Positions 22,835-33,232 of a stretch of 64,000 bases of DNA are shown in pieces. The stretch comes from Ophiobolus disseminans. Taxonomy: Eukaryota > Ascomycota > Dothideomycetes > Pleosporales > Phaeosphaeriaceae. The stretch lies in the NCBI GenBank assembly GCA_010093685.1, contig MU006247.1, positions 248,001 to 312,000 on the forward strand, given 5' to 3'. The position numbers and the translations under genes are program-made. Below the pieces are notes generated by a model. The model was not told where the DNA came from. It searched no databases and saw nothing but the letters and a program-made list of their open reading frames with translations. Position 1 is the stretch's first letter. Every line of letters begins with the position of its first letter.

Positions 22835-23387
22835 GCTCGCTCGTGGGCGACGCTCTCTTGTCGGAATTTGTTGAAGGTAATAATCATCTGAACCACACAG
22901 GCTGGAAAGCCGAGGCGATATAAATGTGTGGTCAGCTGAAACCGTACCGGATAAGCGAATACCAGAGCATCTACAGGGATAATTTGCAGTGGCTGAACTG
23001 TTGGTCCACCCTTCGGTCGCGAACACCAGGGTTCGACATGAAATGGCTTGAGGCTGAGAGCCATCCCCAATCAGTCCGGTCCACGTCGAGCTACCCCTGC
23101 TGTTCCCATGGGGCTGAGAGCTGCATGTCTGTGTTCGGCCTCGCAGCTTTGAAAGCTTGGAAGCTACTGGCTGAGAGTGTTCTTGGAATATTTCAGCTTA
23201 AATACTTCACGGCTAGGTAGAATCAAAGGTCGACTGCTACCCTCTGTGTTCTAACAATATTTCCTATACATCTTCGCGTCATTCTTCTTCGTCGCCTGAG
23301 CAAACCGAAACAGGAAAAGAGTGGATCCGAATAATTGTGTCTTTGAAGGTGTCTGTCGGAATACCAGTCGGAACTTAACCACACACT
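22835..23387. promoter_or_regulatory. shared divergent promoter region (ankyrin / CorA-like)
   Basis: 553 bp separate the start codons of the ankyrin gene (minus) and the CorA-like gene (plus). No gene is seen in it, so it must contain both promoters. Co-regulation is possible but not shown. Confidence 0.4.
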
Positions 23388-25391
23388 ATGGATTTGAGAC
23401 CGCGACGGACCCCATCTCCTCCCGCTCGACCAGCCCACAACGCTCCTACTGGCGCTGTCTGGAAGAGGCCAGCTGCTGGGAGAACAGCGCTCCCCAATCC
23501 CCTCCCGCCGGCAGCCAGGCCTCTCAACAGCAGCCCGGCCGTCAATGGCAAGCTACCCGCGGGCAGAGCGGCGGCGGCAGTGACAGCGGTACAGCAGACA
23601 CAGCGGGTCGAGTGCTGGATCTATAGAGAGGGCGGCCGCGGCGGGGCGGCGCAAGAGTCGTCGTCTGAGAGTGGCGCGATCGCGCGTGAAGATATTGCCC
23701 GCTGGCTGCGCCAGCCGCCACGGAAGTCGCTCGTGGACGACAAGGCGCCTGTGGCCGGTCTGCGACTCATATGTCGCCGACAGCATGTCTCTATGGAAAG
23801 GCCGTTTGACGGGCCCACCTTACGCGCCATCCACTCCGCCCTCGGGCTCTCAGAGGGGCACAACTATCTCACCACCCTCAAAGCCGGCGCTTGCGGCAAG
23901 TACATTGCTGGGCCTGGGAATCCTAGTGAGTTTTTCCGTTTGGTTTCTCCACCTCACCCTCTGCAGCAGTATGAAGGAGCTCGTATTTGGTGATGCACCG
24001 ATTGCCTTATTAAAAGAAACTTTCTCATAGTGCTGTGAGGACATACAGCCTTCCTGTTAAGATCATGGCTAGGCAAGTTCTAAAGTACATGTACGGTGGT
24101 GCATCACCAAATACGAGCTCCTTCGTACTGCCGTATGTATTAGTAGCATCCGAGTCCGCTCACACACTGCCAAGTCTTCATCTACCACCGCTCCAACAAC
24201 AATGGCACGATTTCTGCCGTCACCAGCTACGACTCGGCTAGCAACATGACTCGCGGTTACATCTTGATGGGACCACGGATCTCCATCAAGCAGGTGTGCG
24301 ACGAAATCATGTCGCAGTTCCTCTACTTTAGCCATCCACTTGTCGTTCCCACCGTTTTGATCGAGCTTACGGCCGCTGACCTCATGAGCGAGCTGTATCA
24401 TATTCACCGCTTGCTTGCAAAGGCCGAGGATAAGACAAAGTTTGGGGACTGGGAGCTTAGCGATGTGACGGCGGATTTTGCTGATAGTGAGGAGCTGGAG
24501 GAGGAGGAAGAAGGGGAAGAAGACGAGAAAAAGATCGGAGCAGCCAGCGAAGAGGACGACGCCGACAGCGATGATGATGACGAGGATGCCCGTGGCAATC
24601 GCCGCCCCAAATCGGAAGTTGGAGAGGTGAACTTGAAGCTAGAGTCGCCATACTGGGTGGCCATGGACCAAGCGATGCGGAACTGCTCGAGCAACCACGA
24701 GCTAGCACGACTACTAGGGTCACTCAACTGCCGCTTCGCCTTCATGAATGTAGCAGTGCGCTGCAGCATCTCAATGGCCTCATTCACGCTACGCGAAATG
24801 GACCACATGAAGACCTACGCCGTCACGCCCGCGCGGTACCGCCGCCTCGCCGAAATCACAAACGCAGAGTGCCTACGCCACCGCGTCGAGCTCTTGCTCA
24901 GCAACCTCGAGCATATGGATGTATTTGCTGGCATCGAGCAGCGCATGCAGGCGCAGCAGAACATTGTAAGTCGGGCAACTTGCTTCATTCTATGTATTCG
25001 CGCCAATGGCTGGTTTCTAATCTCGACGTAGCTGTTCAACCTCATCACCCAAAACGATAGCAACCTAAACATGGAAATCGCACAAGACTCCAAAGAACTC
25101 GCAGAAGCTAGTAAGCGCGACAGCACGGCGCTGAAGATCATCGCCCTCCTAACCACCATGTTCCTGCCTGGAACGTTTATAGCAACGTTCCTCGCCATGC
25201 CGCTGTTCGACTGGTCTGCCCGCAGCATGTCGGATGTGGGCACAAGCCATCTGTGGATCTACTGGGCAGTGGCTATTCCTGCGACGGTGGTGTTGATGGG
25301 GTTTGTGGGCACGTTTGCGTTTACGCAGAGTAGGAAGAATAAAGAAGCGGCGAGGAAGGCGAGGGAGATGGCTGGGGCTGATAAGGCCTGA
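23388..25391 (+). CDS. CorA-like two-helix membrane protein
   Basis: Exons 23388..23925, 24175..24965 and 25032..25391 encode 562 residues. The N-terminal 60 residues are Pro/Ala/Arg-rich. The central cytosolic domain (about 100-470) carries a long Glu/Asp insert near 24490-24590. The end has the CorA pattern: a helix with TQNDSNLNMEIAQDSKELA, then TM1 at about 479-500 (IIALLTTMFLPGTF), the PLFDW loop, and TM2 at about 517-540 (LWIYWAVAIPATVVLMGF). The GMN signature of true Mg2+ channels is absent, as in many fungal CorA-like proteins, so metal transport is uncertain. Intron 1 is 249 nt, unusually long here, because it holds a 164-bp inverted-repeat element. Intron 2 is 66 nt. Proteins combining ankyrin repeats with a CorA-like tail are known in fungi, which makes the divergent ankyrin neighbour notable. 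Confidence 0.85.
23967..24130. mobile_element. MITE-like inverted-repeat element in an intron
   Basis: Two 33-bp inverted termini, 23967-23999 and 24098-24130, match with one mismatch. Each starts CAGTA(T/C)GAAGGAGCTCG and continues ATTTGGTGATGCACC on its inner side. The 98-bp centre has no coding potential. CAGTA ends and internal TA dinucleotides recall Tc1/mariner-type MITEs, but the outer flanks show no clear TA duplication, so the exact boundary may lie 3 bp further in, at the TA. It lies wholly within intron 1 of the CorA-like gene. Confidence 0.75.
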
Positions 25392-25779
25392 TTGCTTGGG
25401 GGTATGAGGAGGACTTCTGCAGAGGTTGGAGGTTGAGGCGAGGGATCCGCGGAATTTAAGAGCTAAAGGATTCTGAGATGAGAATATGGTGGAGAGATGA
25501 GAAACGGACGATTTCTCAACCACGGGTTCCTCCTCGATCTACATCTTTCTACACAGGATCTCTCCGGCATCCACGATTATCCTCACACCGCTCGTTCCTC
25601 AGGAACCTGAGGCCTCAACACGCCCGACTAGCCATAGACAATATCCACATGTGATTCCGTGTCGCCGCGTCCATGATGGCCAAAACATCGACCTCGGCTG
25701 CAAAATCGCTCTCGTTCCCAATAAGCCGTGTCGAGAAACCCCTGTTCGTCGCGACCAAACCATAAATTGCTCGCTTCGG
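25392..25779. other. 3' flank of CorA-like gene up to the transposon
   Basis: Nothing recognisable besides the downstream region of the CorA-like gene. Confidence 0.4.
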
Positions 25780-25781
25780 TA

Positions 25782-27881
25782 CCGTAGGTTAGGGCGTAAT
25801 GCGCGGATTGCCGTAATGCGCCGGAACACCAAAACACACCCTGAACACCACCACCCCTAGCTCAACCAATATGGATCCAATTGAAGCTGCAATTGAAGAA
25901 ATCAAATCCTTACCTCATGACCAATCTTTCACCTTCTCAGAGATAGCTAGAAAGCATGGTGTTGTGAGGTCTACCCTCATTCGCCGGTACAAAGCTATAA
26001 CCGAACCCCGCACTGTCAAGGCCGTCAAACAACATGCCCTCACCCCAGACCAAGAGATAGAGCTTGTGGCATGGATAAACAGACAGAATGAGAAACGTTT
26101 ACCACCTCTAAGACGTTTGGTTCAAAATTGGGCTTCAGAAATAGCTGGAAAACCAATAGGGGAATCCTGGGTGGGTGGCTTCCTTGACCGTCATCAGGAT
26201 GAATTGATAGCCAAATGGACCAAGGGAATGGACCGTGATCGCCACCAGGCTGATTCATGGCATAAGTACAAGCGTTACTTTGACTTCTGGCATGCCAAGA
26301 TGGAGCAATACTCAATAGAGCCTCGACATATGTACAATATGGACGAGAAAGGCCTTATGCTTGGCATCACTAATAGGTCACAAAGGGTGTTCACAAGGAG
26401 GATGTGGGAGAAAGGGGAGCTTCGTTCAGTCCTTAGGGACGGCTCTAGGGAGTGGGGTGACTATCCTTGCCACTATCTGTAGTGATGGTACAACTCTAGA
26501 CCCATGCCTTATCTATCAGTCAGACGCAAGCACACTTCAATCAAGCTGGGTGCACGACATTAGCCTAGACAAGCCAGCATTTACGACTGCATCTACTAGC
26601 GGCTGGACCAACAACAAGATAGGTCTCCAATGGCTCCGTGGAGTCTTTGATAGACTGACCAAGGATAAGGCACGGCAATCATAGCGACTCCTGATCGTGG
26701 ATAGACATGAGTCCCATACCTCAATGGCATTTATCAACTATTGTGACCAGAATAAGATTCTCCTGGCTGTATTTCCACCTCACGCTACCCATACCTTACA
26801 GCCACTAGACGTTGTCATGTTCAAGTCCCTGTCAGCCAACTACTCCACCGCACTTGAACAATATATGGACCAAAGCCTGGGCATACTACCAGTTGCAAAG
26901 AGGGACTTCTTTAGCTTGTTCTGGGATGGCTGGGTGAATACCTTCATCAAAACAAGGGTTCTGAAGTCATTTTCAGCTACTGGCTTGTCACCACCAAACG
27001 CCAACATTATACTAAAGCGCTTTGCCTACAACCACTCAGATCACAACTCAAGCAGCTTAGATGACTCAGATAATAGCCTGTCAAATTGGATTAAGATCCA
27101 GAGGCGCCTGCGGGCAGTGACAACTAGTTCAGATGACAGGAAGACCCAGGCACTAAAACAAGCTATTCACCACCTTGTTGTTGAGAATGAGCTTCTAAAC
27201 CATCAAAATGATGGTCTACAGAGGGCTCTTGGCATCAAGCAGAAACGCAAAAAGCCTGGTAAGCCTGTTGAGTTTGAAAAGGAGGACTGGCATCATGGTG
27301 GAGCTGTCTGGTATTCACCACACCGGGTAGAAAGACACCGAGGCTATATACAAGCTGAGGAGGCAAAAAAACAACAGGAAATTGATGACAAGGCATCGCG
27401 AGCTCAGATCCGGAAAGCCAATAAGGCGCTGAAGGATAGGTTGCTTCAAGAGAATAGGCAGGTGCGGGCAGCAGCAAAGCTTCAAAGGATGAAGGAAAAC
27501 AGGCTAAAGAATCTGGCAAAAAGAAGAGCTGCTGCTGCTAAGAAACAACACCAACCCAAGCCCAAACCTAAGCCAAAGCCAGCCTCAAAGCATAAGCCAA
27601 GACCCAAGCCTGTGGCAGGTAGAAATGGTGGTGGGAATGATGGTGGTGGTGCCGATGCATCACTACCACCTCCACCATCAACATCACGATCAGGGCGCAC
27701 CATCAACACGCCAGGCAGATATAGATAAATAAGATTAATTATTAAGCTATCAAGACCTCACCACCAAGAAACCTTGTGATAATAATGATTGTGGTGGCGG
27801 CGGCAGGTGGTATGCTGCCTACTGCCAAATGTTGGTGTTCGGCGCATTACGGCAATCCGCGCATTACGCCCTAACCTACGG
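25782..27881 (+). mobile_element. pogo/Fot1-type DNA transposon, decayed
   Basis: A 2,100-bp element bounded by terminal inverted repeats of about 50 bp (25782-25832 and 27832-27881). They begin CCGTAGGTTAGGGCGTAATG, are identical for 42 bp, then differ by a one-base indel. The flanks are TA on both sides (25780-25781, 27882-27883), the expected TA target duplication. Within each terminus CGTAATGCGC occurs twice, a likely transposase-binding repeat. The near-identical termini argue for recent insertion, although the transposase gene is broken. Confidence 0.9.
25871..27728 (+). pseudogene. pogo/Fot1-family transposase, frameshifted
   Basis: The start MDPIEAAIEEIKSL leads into a Psq/CENP-B-like helix-turn-helix pair (FSEIARKHGVVRSTLIRRYK), then the DDE domain with first Asp at residue 158 (YNMDEKG). 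Frame is lost at the G-run 26454-26457: one extra G moves the reading from ...SREW to VTILATICSDG. A TAG at 26682-26684 then interrupts just before LLIVDRHESH, the second catalytic Asp block. The frame continues open to 27728 with a Lys/Pro-rich tail. Two lesions make it inactive unless the bases are sequencing errors. Homologous Fot1-type elements are common in ascomycetes. Confidence 0.85.
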
Positions 27882-27883
27882 TA

Positions 27884-28271
27884 GTATCGCAACACCGGAT
27901 CAGAACATGAATTCCCACGAGCAAAAGCGCGTTGCCACGTGCTATGCACGAAATAAGCCATCCAAAGACGTCCTTTTACCAGGAGGGTATCGTAAGCAAA
28001 GTACGCAGACCCCATTACGAGAGTGGTATTTTCTCATCTGCTGTGCATTTCAGGAGTGCGTTGTGATGTGTGTGTGTGGCCGTCAATACCCGGCGAAGTG
28101 GGCCGGTTTAAACTTTTAGATACTAACTTACTGCATATGCCTATCCCCACTGCACGATCGGCCATGTTTTTTCGGTCTCATGATAGAGCCAGCAGATTCT
28201 CACATGCTTGTTACGGCCTACGCTGGCGAAGATCCGTTGAGGTACGTCAAGATAAGGACAAGACTGCCTTC
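27884..28271. other. spacer between two transposons
   Basis: 388 bp with no gene or repeat that I recognise. Confidence 0.4.
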
Positions 28272-28273
28272 TA

Positions 28274-29622
28274 CAGTCATGTGCAAAAAGTATCCGAACG
28301 CGGAGCTTGGGCCACCCCGGCCAACATTTCCACCCGAGACTTCACAAGGCTGTAAATATAGCTGTACATGTACAAATTTAATTATTTTTGGTGTTTTGGA
28401 GTCGCATTGATTCAATATTTTGTTTGCCACCCTCGAGCACGTCTGCAGGCGTGGAGGCGTTGTGGCATACTCATGATAAGACGCTTGATCAGCTTACTCG
28501 GTATGCTCCTCCAACATTCCTGCAAGGCCTCCACAAACCCCTCCCACTCCTGCTCAGCCTGGCTAAGGTTGTTGTATTGTGGATAGTGCTTGTACATGCG
28601 CTTCTTGAGGGCCCACCAAAGGTGCTCAATTGGGTTAAGGTCGGGGGAGTAGGGCGGCCAGTCTATCGTGTTGATGTGGTGTTGTTGAAGGAAAGATCGG
28701 ATGACGCGCGCGCGGTGTATGCCCGCTCCATCCTGCATGAACAACTGAGAACGCCTCCAATAAGGCAGGAGTCCTTTTGTCAAGGCCTCAATGTAACTTT
28801 TGGCGCTATAGCCACCGCGTGGGGCATCAGAATCACGCTCCATGATGACCAGTTTACTCCTCTGCGCGCGCCCTTGTTCATCCACCCATATTGCACCCCA
28901 CACCATCTGAGCTGGCTTGCGGCTTGTCGAGGACTCACTTATCATCTCCTTCTTCCATTTCTCCCACGGAAAGCGAAAGCACCACTCCTGATTTGCGCCT
29001 GCGCCCTTCTGAACAGAGTACTCATCTGAGAACTTGAGCGTGCGCCGGCCCCACGCAAAATGTCGGTATTGCCTGGCAAATTGTAGGCGCTTAGCAGCAT
29101 GCCCGGCGTTGAGCTTAGGTCGCTTTTTGCAGCGGTGATTAGTAAGGCCCTTATCCTTGAGCACCTGATACAATGTGCGGCGGCAAGGTGGCTTTGAAGT
29201 GGTCCCATTGGCGTTCACAACCACCCCCTCTTTAGCGAGCTCTAAGTACTCAATCTTTGGAGCAGCACGTGCTTTTCTGTATATGATCTTTTTTGTACGA
29301 CTCGACAGTCTTGGAGGACGGCCAGAACGAGGTAAATCGCTTGTTGTTTGGTGGAGGGAGAAGCGTTTAATGGTGTCGTGAATTGTAGACTTTGACCGTC
29401 CAAACTCAGTAGCAAGCTCCGCGAGCAACGCACCAGCCTCGTGCTTAGCAATGATTATTGTCCTTTGAAGGGGTGTTAAATGGGGCTTTTTCCTACTATT
29501 TCCACTAATTTCTGTACCGAACGAGCGTTGTGGAGGCATCTTGTGGTGGGTGGAGGATAAGGTGGACGGGCGCACAATTTTCGTGTTCGCGCTAGCGTTC
29601 GGATACTTTTTGCCTAGTACTG
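28274..29622 (-). mobile_element. Tc1/mariner element, apparently intact
   Basis: A 1,349-bp element flanked by TA (28272-28273, 29623-29624). The 28-bp termini at 28274-28301 and 29595-29622 both begin CAGT and share GCAAAAAGTATCCGAACGC. Mismatches are confined to positions 5-9. One full-length transposase frame lies on the minus strand. Confidence 0.92.
28412..29539 (-). CDS. Tc1/mariner transposase (DD34E)
   Basis: An uninterrupted 375-residue frame from MPPQRSFGTE. An in-frame Met at 29575 would add 12 residues. The N-terminus has paired helix-turn-helix segments (AELATEFGRSKSTIHDTIKR). The DDE triad is visible: Asp172 in KFSDEYS, Asp270 in FMQDGAG and Glu305 in LNPIEHLW, with 34 residues between the last two. 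WPPYSPDLNPIEHLW is the family hallmark. It catalyses cut-and-paste transposition into TA. With no frame lesion and recognisable ends, this copy could be autonomous. Many related copies would be expected elsewhere in the genome. Confidence 0.93.
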   Translation of the reverse strand: MPPQRSFGTEISGNSRKKPHLTPLQRTIIIAKHEAGALLAELATEFGRSKSTIHDTIKRFSLHQTTSDLPRSGRPPRLSSRTKKIIYRKARAAPKIEYLELAKEGVVVNANGTTSKPPCRRTLYQVLKDKGLTNHRCKKRPKLNAGHAAKRLQFARQYRHFAWGRRTLKFSDEYSVQKGAGANQEWCFRFPWEKWKKEMISESSTSRKPAQMVWGAIWVDEQGRAQRSKLVIMERDSDAPRGGYSAKSYIEALTKGLLPYWRRSQLFMQDGAGIHRARVIRSFLQQHHINTIDWPPYSPDLNPIEHLWWALKKRMYKHYPQYNNLSQAEQEWEGFVEALQECWRSIPSKLIKRLIMSMPQRLHACRRARGWQTKY

Positions 29623-29624
29623 TA

Positions 29625-30025
29625 CTTATATCTCTCTATTAGGATTTTGTAGAAGGTAGGTAGCTGGGATATGGCAGTGCTTTGGAAGCGTTGTAGACAT
29701 AAAGGGAGTAGGGATGCTGGGGTGGGTAGCTTGCGAGGACTAAAGGATGCAGAAGTGTGGCGTGGACAAGCAATGATAGGTTACGATATGATGCCTTTGT
29801 CAAGTTAGAAAGACAGAGTGTATAATGCATTTGATGACTTAATATAGTAAGCACGATTGTCGCCACAGTTCATCGACTCGGTAATTTTTTCAAGGGATGT
29901 TTTCAAAGTGCTACGTATCTATGGCTGGGTAGAACAAAGTGGATGATGTGATGATCTTGAAGCAACAGCATAGGCGATCTAAAACAACTTTCCGCGCGGT
30001 ACGGAGTATGATGTGAGCGCATTGT
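29625..30025. other. spacer right of the Tc1/mariner element
   Basis: 401 bp, AT-rich in part. A small minus-strand frame at 29639-29866 has no motif. Nothing is supported. Confidence 0.4.
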
Positions 30026-31827
30026 TTATGCGTCAGCAGATTTGGGTTTTAGTGTAGCATCCTCAGCAGTATCGACATTCTGCACCGCTGCGCCTCCTTC
30101 CCCGTTTTCCGTCATGATTTTTTCGACGATCTCTTCGTCGCGAGAACCTTCAGCTAATTTTTCGATGGAGGACTCACGGCGGGAGATATCTAAACTCGAG
30201 TAATTGATACGGCACTAAATGGGTGACCAGTTGCACCTTCTTCAGCCTCGGTAGAAGCGGTGGCAATAGCTGCATCGTCAGAAACCTTTGTCGGAACATC
30301 CGTGATGGCCTTCTCAACCGGTGTGCCATCGGCGTTCCTCTTCACTGGTACAACGCTCATAAGCTTCTCCGTCTGGACGTTAGTTCCAAGTTCAGCAACA
30401 ACAGGCACTATCTCCTCCGGTTTCTGCTCCATGTACCGAGCATACGGCTTAATGTATAGGCGATCAGCTGTCATCGTCATATAGCTCCAAAGCATGAAGG
30501 CGCGTGCGTCCGCGTACTTCTGGAAGACCGCATCCCATTGCTCCCAAGTACCCCCAACACGTGATTTGTCTGGGAAATACGCTGCCAGGATGTCGAGAAA
30601 GAACAAGCGAAGTTTCGAATCAGGCTCAGTAGATCTGCAAACGTACTGGATTTGCCACGGGTATATCGTTTTGATGGGTCCTTGAGACGTGTATTCGGTA
30701 TACAAGCGGTGCATAATGCAGTCCTTGAACTCAACAGACTGCAGCTTGTCGCCAAGTACCCATGCCATCGCATCCCGGCCTTCAACAACTTGATCTCTGG
30801 CGTCGAGAGCTATGTACCTGCCACAACACATCCAGGTAACGAACGAGCTGAACCACGTGGTGTCTTCATACACGAATGTAATGGTTTTGGAGCCGCTTTG
30901 TTTGGATATATCATCACACTTGACGGCAAGGTACGGCGAGCAACGTCGCAATAGGGCTTCGGGAATGGTGTATGTGTCTGTAGTGTTCGTATCATCTGAA
31001 GTTGTGCCGACACGCTGCACTTTGACTTCAACTCCCGGACCTTTGAGCCTGGTTGTGTCAGTGGGATCTTACAATGCAGTCTGCAGATCTTACAGTTCAG
31101 GAAACTCATTGGGTATGCCTGCACCCCTGTACGCATCGAGCACTTGAGATGTACTGGATGGACGCACCTCGGACAAAATGGTTCCGCCAGACAGTGTGTT
31201 ATTGAAGCGAAGTCCTTCGTTGTACCTGATGAGCTTAATCTCTTCGGGGCTAAGCTCTTAACCTGAATAGGTGTATAGATTCATGTAAGCAATGGAATCG
31301 AAGTCTTCATGCACCATGATAGTCTCATCAACGATCCTGCCGTGCGAGCCATCAACAGAGTCTCGTCTGACATCGAGCACCATGTCGTCATCATGGGGGC
31401 TCGTTGATCGCGCGCCGTTCGTCGAGCCTGAGGTAGTCCGTTAGGCGCCGACAGTCGTACTTGGTGCATCCGCAGGAGCTATGATTCCCGCAAAGTTGCC
31501 ATCAAGTCGCGCATGTGCGGTTGCATCACTAGCAGACTGATGTATCGTAGGCACATGCGCAGGTGGACTGGACACAGGCGTAGTAGTAATAGTCGAGAAC
31601 GAACTTCCAGTATTGGGAGGGGCGGTCGTGGAGCTCACATGCTGATCGTGGTATGGTGAGGGCGTCAAATCGCCGCCTCTAGGGCCTTGTGTCGCGGGTT
31701 GAAGATATGGCGGTCGTCCTCTTCCTCGACCATAAGGATTCACTGGCGGTCCCATGGAGGGTGGAGTTGGCCTACTGTGGTCGCTAGGATGGCCTCGGCC
31801 AGCACCCCGAACGTTGCCTTGATCCAT
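30026..31827 (-). pseudogene. BTB-domain-like protein gene with in-frame stops
   Basis: One continuous coding frame runs from Met at 31827 (MDQGNVRGAGRG) through a Pro/Gly/Arg-rich N-terminus, an acidic middle and a C-terminal half that looks like a fungal BTB/POZ protein (DTYTIPEALLRRCSPYLAVKC). TAA codons interrupt it at 31441-31443 and 31258-31260, with coding-like sequence on both sides of each (for example IAYMNLYTYSG before and ELSPEEIKLIRYNEG after). A 45-nt intron with CTGAC explains a third stop near 31065. A further 38-nt intron or a frameshift is needed near 30203-30166 to reach a coding-like acidic end that stops at 30026-30028. The first TAA could sit in a 33-nt mini-intron (GTACGA..CTAAC..CAG); the second has no good intron. 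It is likely a nonsense-damaged gene; the alternative is an oddly spliced one. Confidence 0.5.
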
Positions 31828-32169
31828 GGTAGTGTATTGGGTGCCACGTCTGCACGAAAGTAAGTTAAGTGTAAGGTGTTGTAGTTTACTGACGCACCTC
31901 ATTTCGTAAACGGAAAGCAGGCGACAACTATTGTTTTAGCAGGTGGTGTGCGACGCGAAAGGGAAGCAGCAACTGCATTCGAGTATGAGAGGTAGGAACG
32001 TGTTGCCACGTGCTCTACGCATGAACAAAAAAAGTTTCATCTGCGGTAAGGTGAAAGTGCAGAATAAGACGACCACGAGACAAGTATGCAGATTTCTGTG
32101 ACGAGCATCATGCCTACCAACACACATCCCAATCCTCCCAACAAATCAAGACCTCCATCATCCCCCCAA
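31828..32169. other. intergenic / leader
   Basis: Likely promoter and 5' UTR of the BTB gene. A candidate leader intron, starting GTGCGTCAG and ending TCGTGCAG, lies at about 31855-31899. No other gene is seen. Confidence 0.4.
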
Positions 32170-33028
32170 TCAACTCTCCCTCTCCGCCTCCTTCTCCCGA
32201 ACAACAGCATCTTTCTTCGCAGGCCTCTCTCCAAAAATTTCACTCCCAACCCTAACCTCATCACTGCCCATACCAATCGCGCTCTCAAAGTCCGCACTCA
32301 TACCCATACTGAGTTCCAACTTCTGCTGCTCCCATCCCAGCTCTTTCGCTACTTGATCCCTGACCTCCATCAGCTTCACAAAATCCTCATTCTCGTTCTC
32401 CGGCGTGGTTTCTTTGCTGCGGGCGATGGCGCCGATAGTCATTAGGCCCAGGAAATGCAGGTGCGCGCACTTGTCGATGATGTGTTTGCACAGGGCGAGT
32501 GTGTCGGTTGGTTCGACGCCTGATTTTGATTCTTCGCCGGAAGTGTTTACTTGCACCATTACTCTTAATTTCTTTGCTTCAGTGTCCTTGTCTAGCAGCG
32601 CTTTGCGCCCTTTTTCTAGCTCGTTGGCCTTCTTCTCGCTGTCGACGCTGCTCACGCACCACAGGTTTGGGATTTGTTCGGCGAGCTGTTTGCATTTGTT
32701 GGACTGGAGACCGCCGATCATGTGCCATCGTATTGAGCGGGGTAGGATCTTGGATTTCTCGAGCAATTCTTGGACGTAATTTTCGCCAAAGTGCGTGTGG
32801 GTGGGATTGGGGGGCTGGTGTAGGGCGAGGATGTCGTTTGCGGGTTTGAGTTTGGAGACGGCAATGAGGCGGACCTGGGGTATGTGAGTGCATGCCGGAG
32901 AAGATCGAGGGGTAGGATCTTACATTTCGGTTGCTCTTGTTGGCAGCACCTATGCGTGATGTTATATTTGCAAGGTTCTCGGTAAGCTGTTTAGCGCGTT
33001 GGGCATTGATTTGCATGTCGTCGGCCAT
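32170..33028 (-). CDS. pyridoxal-phosphate homeostasis protein (YggS/PLPBP family)
   Basis: Exons complement(32924..33028) and complement(32170..32874), with a 49-nt intron, give 269 residues. The family (yeast YBL036C, human PLPBP) binds PLP without catalysing a reaction and buffers vitamin B6 in the cytosol or mitochondria. Hallmarks are the PLP lysine Lys43 in RLIAVSKLKP, FGENYVQEL, WHMIGGLQSNK, and the phosphate-binding end LSMGMSADFESAI..VRVGSEIFGER. The length is normal. It lies between two damaged genes but is itself intact, so damage in this area is not uniform. Confidence 0.93.
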
Positions 33029-33232
33029 TGCGTTGCAATGTGTGGTGTCGCATGGGTGGGCGTAGAAAGTTGAAGACGTCAGGGCGGAGATGGCAGCCTT
33101 AACTCCGTCTAGGAGTCAGCCCTACGAGACCCAACCTTCAACTAGCACCAGTCGATCTCAGACTTCTTATCGTTTGTTCTGAAGATAGTCATAGCATTTT
33201 CATTGTATCATTATGTCTCACTTCATTTCCAA

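Noticed and set aside
28388..29029. Plus-strand frame inside the Tc1/mariner element
   Set aside because: Antisense to an unambiguous transposase with its DDE residues.
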